NCBI GenBank assembly: GCA_025455205.1
Contig: JALOMZ010000098.1
Span: forward strand, 1-6,973
DNA from: Chitinophagaceae bacterium
Lineage (GTDB): Bacteria > Bacteroidota > Bacteroidia > Chitinophagales > Chitinophagaceae
DNA: 6,973 nt
Direction: 5' to 3'
The notes under the pieces are model-generated. The model saw only the letters and a list, made by a program, of their open reading frames with translations. It did no database searches and was not told the DNA's origin. Within the stretch, counting starts at the first letter, position 1. Each line of letters starts with the position of its first letter. Of this stretch, positions 5,514-6,973 are shown piece after piece. The position numbers were made by a program, and so were the translations under genes.

Positions 5514-6973
5514 GTTGCTCTACCGGTGGAAGGTTTTGCTTTGGCCGTCTGCTTCCTGTTCGCCCCCTCCATTTTCCCATCGCCTGCAGCGGATGTTGTT
5601 GCCTCTTTCGCGGGTGAGCGGCGAGCCCTGGCGGGCTTCAGGATGCCCGGCAATTCCATCTTCCACACATCGCGGCAATAATCTCGAATAGAGCGGTCGG
5701 AAGAGAAATAGCCCATGCGTGCCACATTCAGGATCGACATTCTTGTCCAGGCATCCTGGTTGCGGTACTGCTGGGACACCCGGTCCTGGCAGGCCATATA
5801 GGATGCGTAGTCTGCCAGCACCAGGAAAGGATCCTGGTTCAGCAGCATATCCACCAGCGGCTGGAACACAGCCGGATCACCGTCCGAAAAGAAGCCCGAC
5901 CGGATCAGGTCGAGGGCCGCCTTCAGTTCTGGATTGCTTTCATACAGCATACGCGGCTGATAACCTGCGGCCTGCAGGGCATACACTTCCGGCGTAGTAA
6001 GACCAAACAGGAAAAAATTCTCTTCTCCCACCCTTTCGCGCATCTCCACGTTGGCGCCATCCAGGGTGCCGATGGTGAGGGCGCCGTTGAGCGCAAATTT
6101 CATATTCCCGGTGCCGGAGGCTTCCTTGCCGGCAGTGGATACCTGCTCGCTGAGGTCGGCAGCACGGTATACCCATTCGCTGTTCTTGACATTGAAATCC
6201 GGGTAGAACACCACTTTCAGCCGGCCCGCCACATCAAAATCATTGTTCACTTTTTCCGCCACGGCATGCACCAGCCGTATGATGAGCTTGGCCATAGCGT
6301 ATCCGGGAGCGGCCTTGCCGCCAAAAACAAATGTGCGGGGCACAATATCTGCATCCGGGTGTTGGCGCAGCCTGTTGTACAGGGTGATGATGTGCAGCAG
6401 GTTCAGGTGCTGGCGTTTGTATTCATGGATGCGTTTCACCTGTATGTCAAACAGGGAATCCGGGTCCACCAAAGTGCCGGCACTCACCATCAGCTGATCG
6501 GTGAGGTGTTGTTTATTCTGCCGCTTCACCTCCTGCCAGCGTTTGCGGAACGTGGCATCTTCAGCCAGTGGTTCCAGTTTTGCCAGCTCCTGTTCTGTTT
6601 GCGTGAGCCATTCCTCGCCAATGTATTCGGTGATGAGTGCTGCCAGCCCGGGATTGTAGAGTCGCATCCATCTCCGGGGTGTAACCCCGTTGGTTACGTT
6701 GATGATTTTCCGCGGATCCAGGCGGTGGAAATCGGCCAGCACATCTTTTTTCAGGAGCTCGCTGTGGAGCTGTGAAACGCCATTCACCAGGTTGCTCCCA
6801 ACCGTGGCCAGATGGGCCATGCGTATTCTTTTCTGCCCGCCTTCATCGATCAGCGACAGCCGCTGTGCAAATTCTTCCTCGCCGGGAAAATGTTTGCGCA
6901 CCTCACCCAGGAACCGATGGTTGATCTCCAGGATGATCTCGAGGTGCCGCGGCAACAGGGAACCAAACAATGG
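5510..6973 (-). CDS. glgP: Glycogen/maltodextrin phosphorylase GlgP (GT35), N-terminal part off window, with basic C-terminal tail
   Basis: PLP-dependent phosphorylase releasing glucose-1-phosphate from the non-reducing ends of alpha-1,4-glucans; cytoplasmic. The frame is open to the right edge (the leftmost TTG is internal), so only the C-terminal 487 residues are seen, roughly the last 55-60% of an approximately 830-residue family member. Counting the Leu at 6970 as 1: [10 protein letters not shown] (93-102), KRIHEYKRQ (179-187), [13 protein letters not shown] (216-228), FYPDFNV (255-261), and the cofactor segment [10 protein letters not shown] (283-292), whose Lys291 (nt 6098-6100) is the expected PLP Schiff-base lysine. 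The GT35 end motif [12 protein letters not shown] is at 420-431. The usual enzyme ends soon after this; here about 46 further residues follow (441-486), low in complexity, rich in Lys, Arg, Ala and Pro, and strongly basic. The stop overlaps the glgX start by 4 nt (ATGA), so the two are co-translated. Phosphorylase identity is certain; glycogen versus maltodextrin preference cannot be told. Confidence 0.97.
   Translation of the reverse strand, partial: PLFGSLLPRHLEIILEINHRFLGEVRKHFPGEEEFAQRLSLIDEGGQKRIRMAHLATVGSNLVNGVSQLHSELLKKDVLADFHRLDPRKIINVTNGVTPRRWMRLYNPGLAALITEYIGEEWLTQTEQELAKLEPLAEDATFRKRWQEVKRQNKQHLTDQLMVSAGTLVDPDSLFDIQVKRIHEYKRQHLNLLHIITLYNRLRQHPDADIVPRTFVFGGKAAPGYAMAKLIIRLVHAVAEKVNNDFDVAGRLKVVFYPDFNVKNSEWVYRAADLSEQVSTAGKEASGTGNMKFALNGALTIGTLDGANVEMRERVGEENFFLFGLTTPEVYALQAAGYQPRMLYESNPELKAALDLIRSGFFSDGDPAVFQPLVDMLLNQDPFLVLADYASYMACQDRVSQQYRNQDAWTRMSILNVARMGYFSSDRSIRDYCRDVWKMELPGILKPARARRSPAKEATTSAAGDGKMEGANRKQTAKAKPSTGRAT

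Overview
The window looks like chromosomal DNA from a Bacteroidota member, probably of the Chitinophagales/Chitinophagaceae type. The reasons are a GH20 hexosaminidase with a C-terminal F5/8 (CBM32-like) domain, a DUF892 protein close to the Bacteroidota style, start codons without clear Shine-Dalgarno sequences, and a promoter-like element resembling the Bacteroidota TTG / TAnnTTTG pattern. By eye the GC content is fairly high for the phylum (about mid-50s %). The genus cannot be fixed from this sequence.

Layout, left to right. Positions 2-1633 (+) hold the C-terminal 543 residues of a GH20 beta-N-acetylhexosaminidase whose start lies off the left edge. A strong bidirectional hairpin terminator (about 1652-1686) separates it from a convergent gene at 1769-2293 (-), a DUF892/YciF-type ferritin-like four-helix protein. 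Positions 2294-2469 form a divergent intergenic region with a candidate promoter for the ferritin-like gene, a perfect 10-bp inverted repeat that places the same motif in both putative leaders, and two adjacent small hairpins. Next, at 2470-2661 (+), is a tiny proline-rich acidic protein (63 aa) built on an eight-residue repeat. It converges on a minus-strand block read right to left: glgP (glycogen phosphorylase, 5' part off the right edge), glgX (debranching enzyme, overlapping glgP by ATGA) and a cytosolic esterase-D-type alpha/beta hydrolase 12 nt further on.

How the genes work together. GlgP and GlgX form a standard glycogen/maltodextrin breakdown pair: the phosphorylase shortens outer chains to limit dextrins and the debranching enzyme removes the branch stubs. 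The esterase is placed to act with them, but its substrate is unknown. The GH20 enzyme acts on N-acetylhexosamine glycans and is a separate transcription unit. The ferritin-like gene and the Pro-rich small gene may share regulation. The least explained items are the Pro-rich octad-repeat protein and its divergent partner, the basic 46-residue tail on GlgP, and the esterase in the glycogen operon. No RNA genes, mobile elements or CRISPR arrays were seen.
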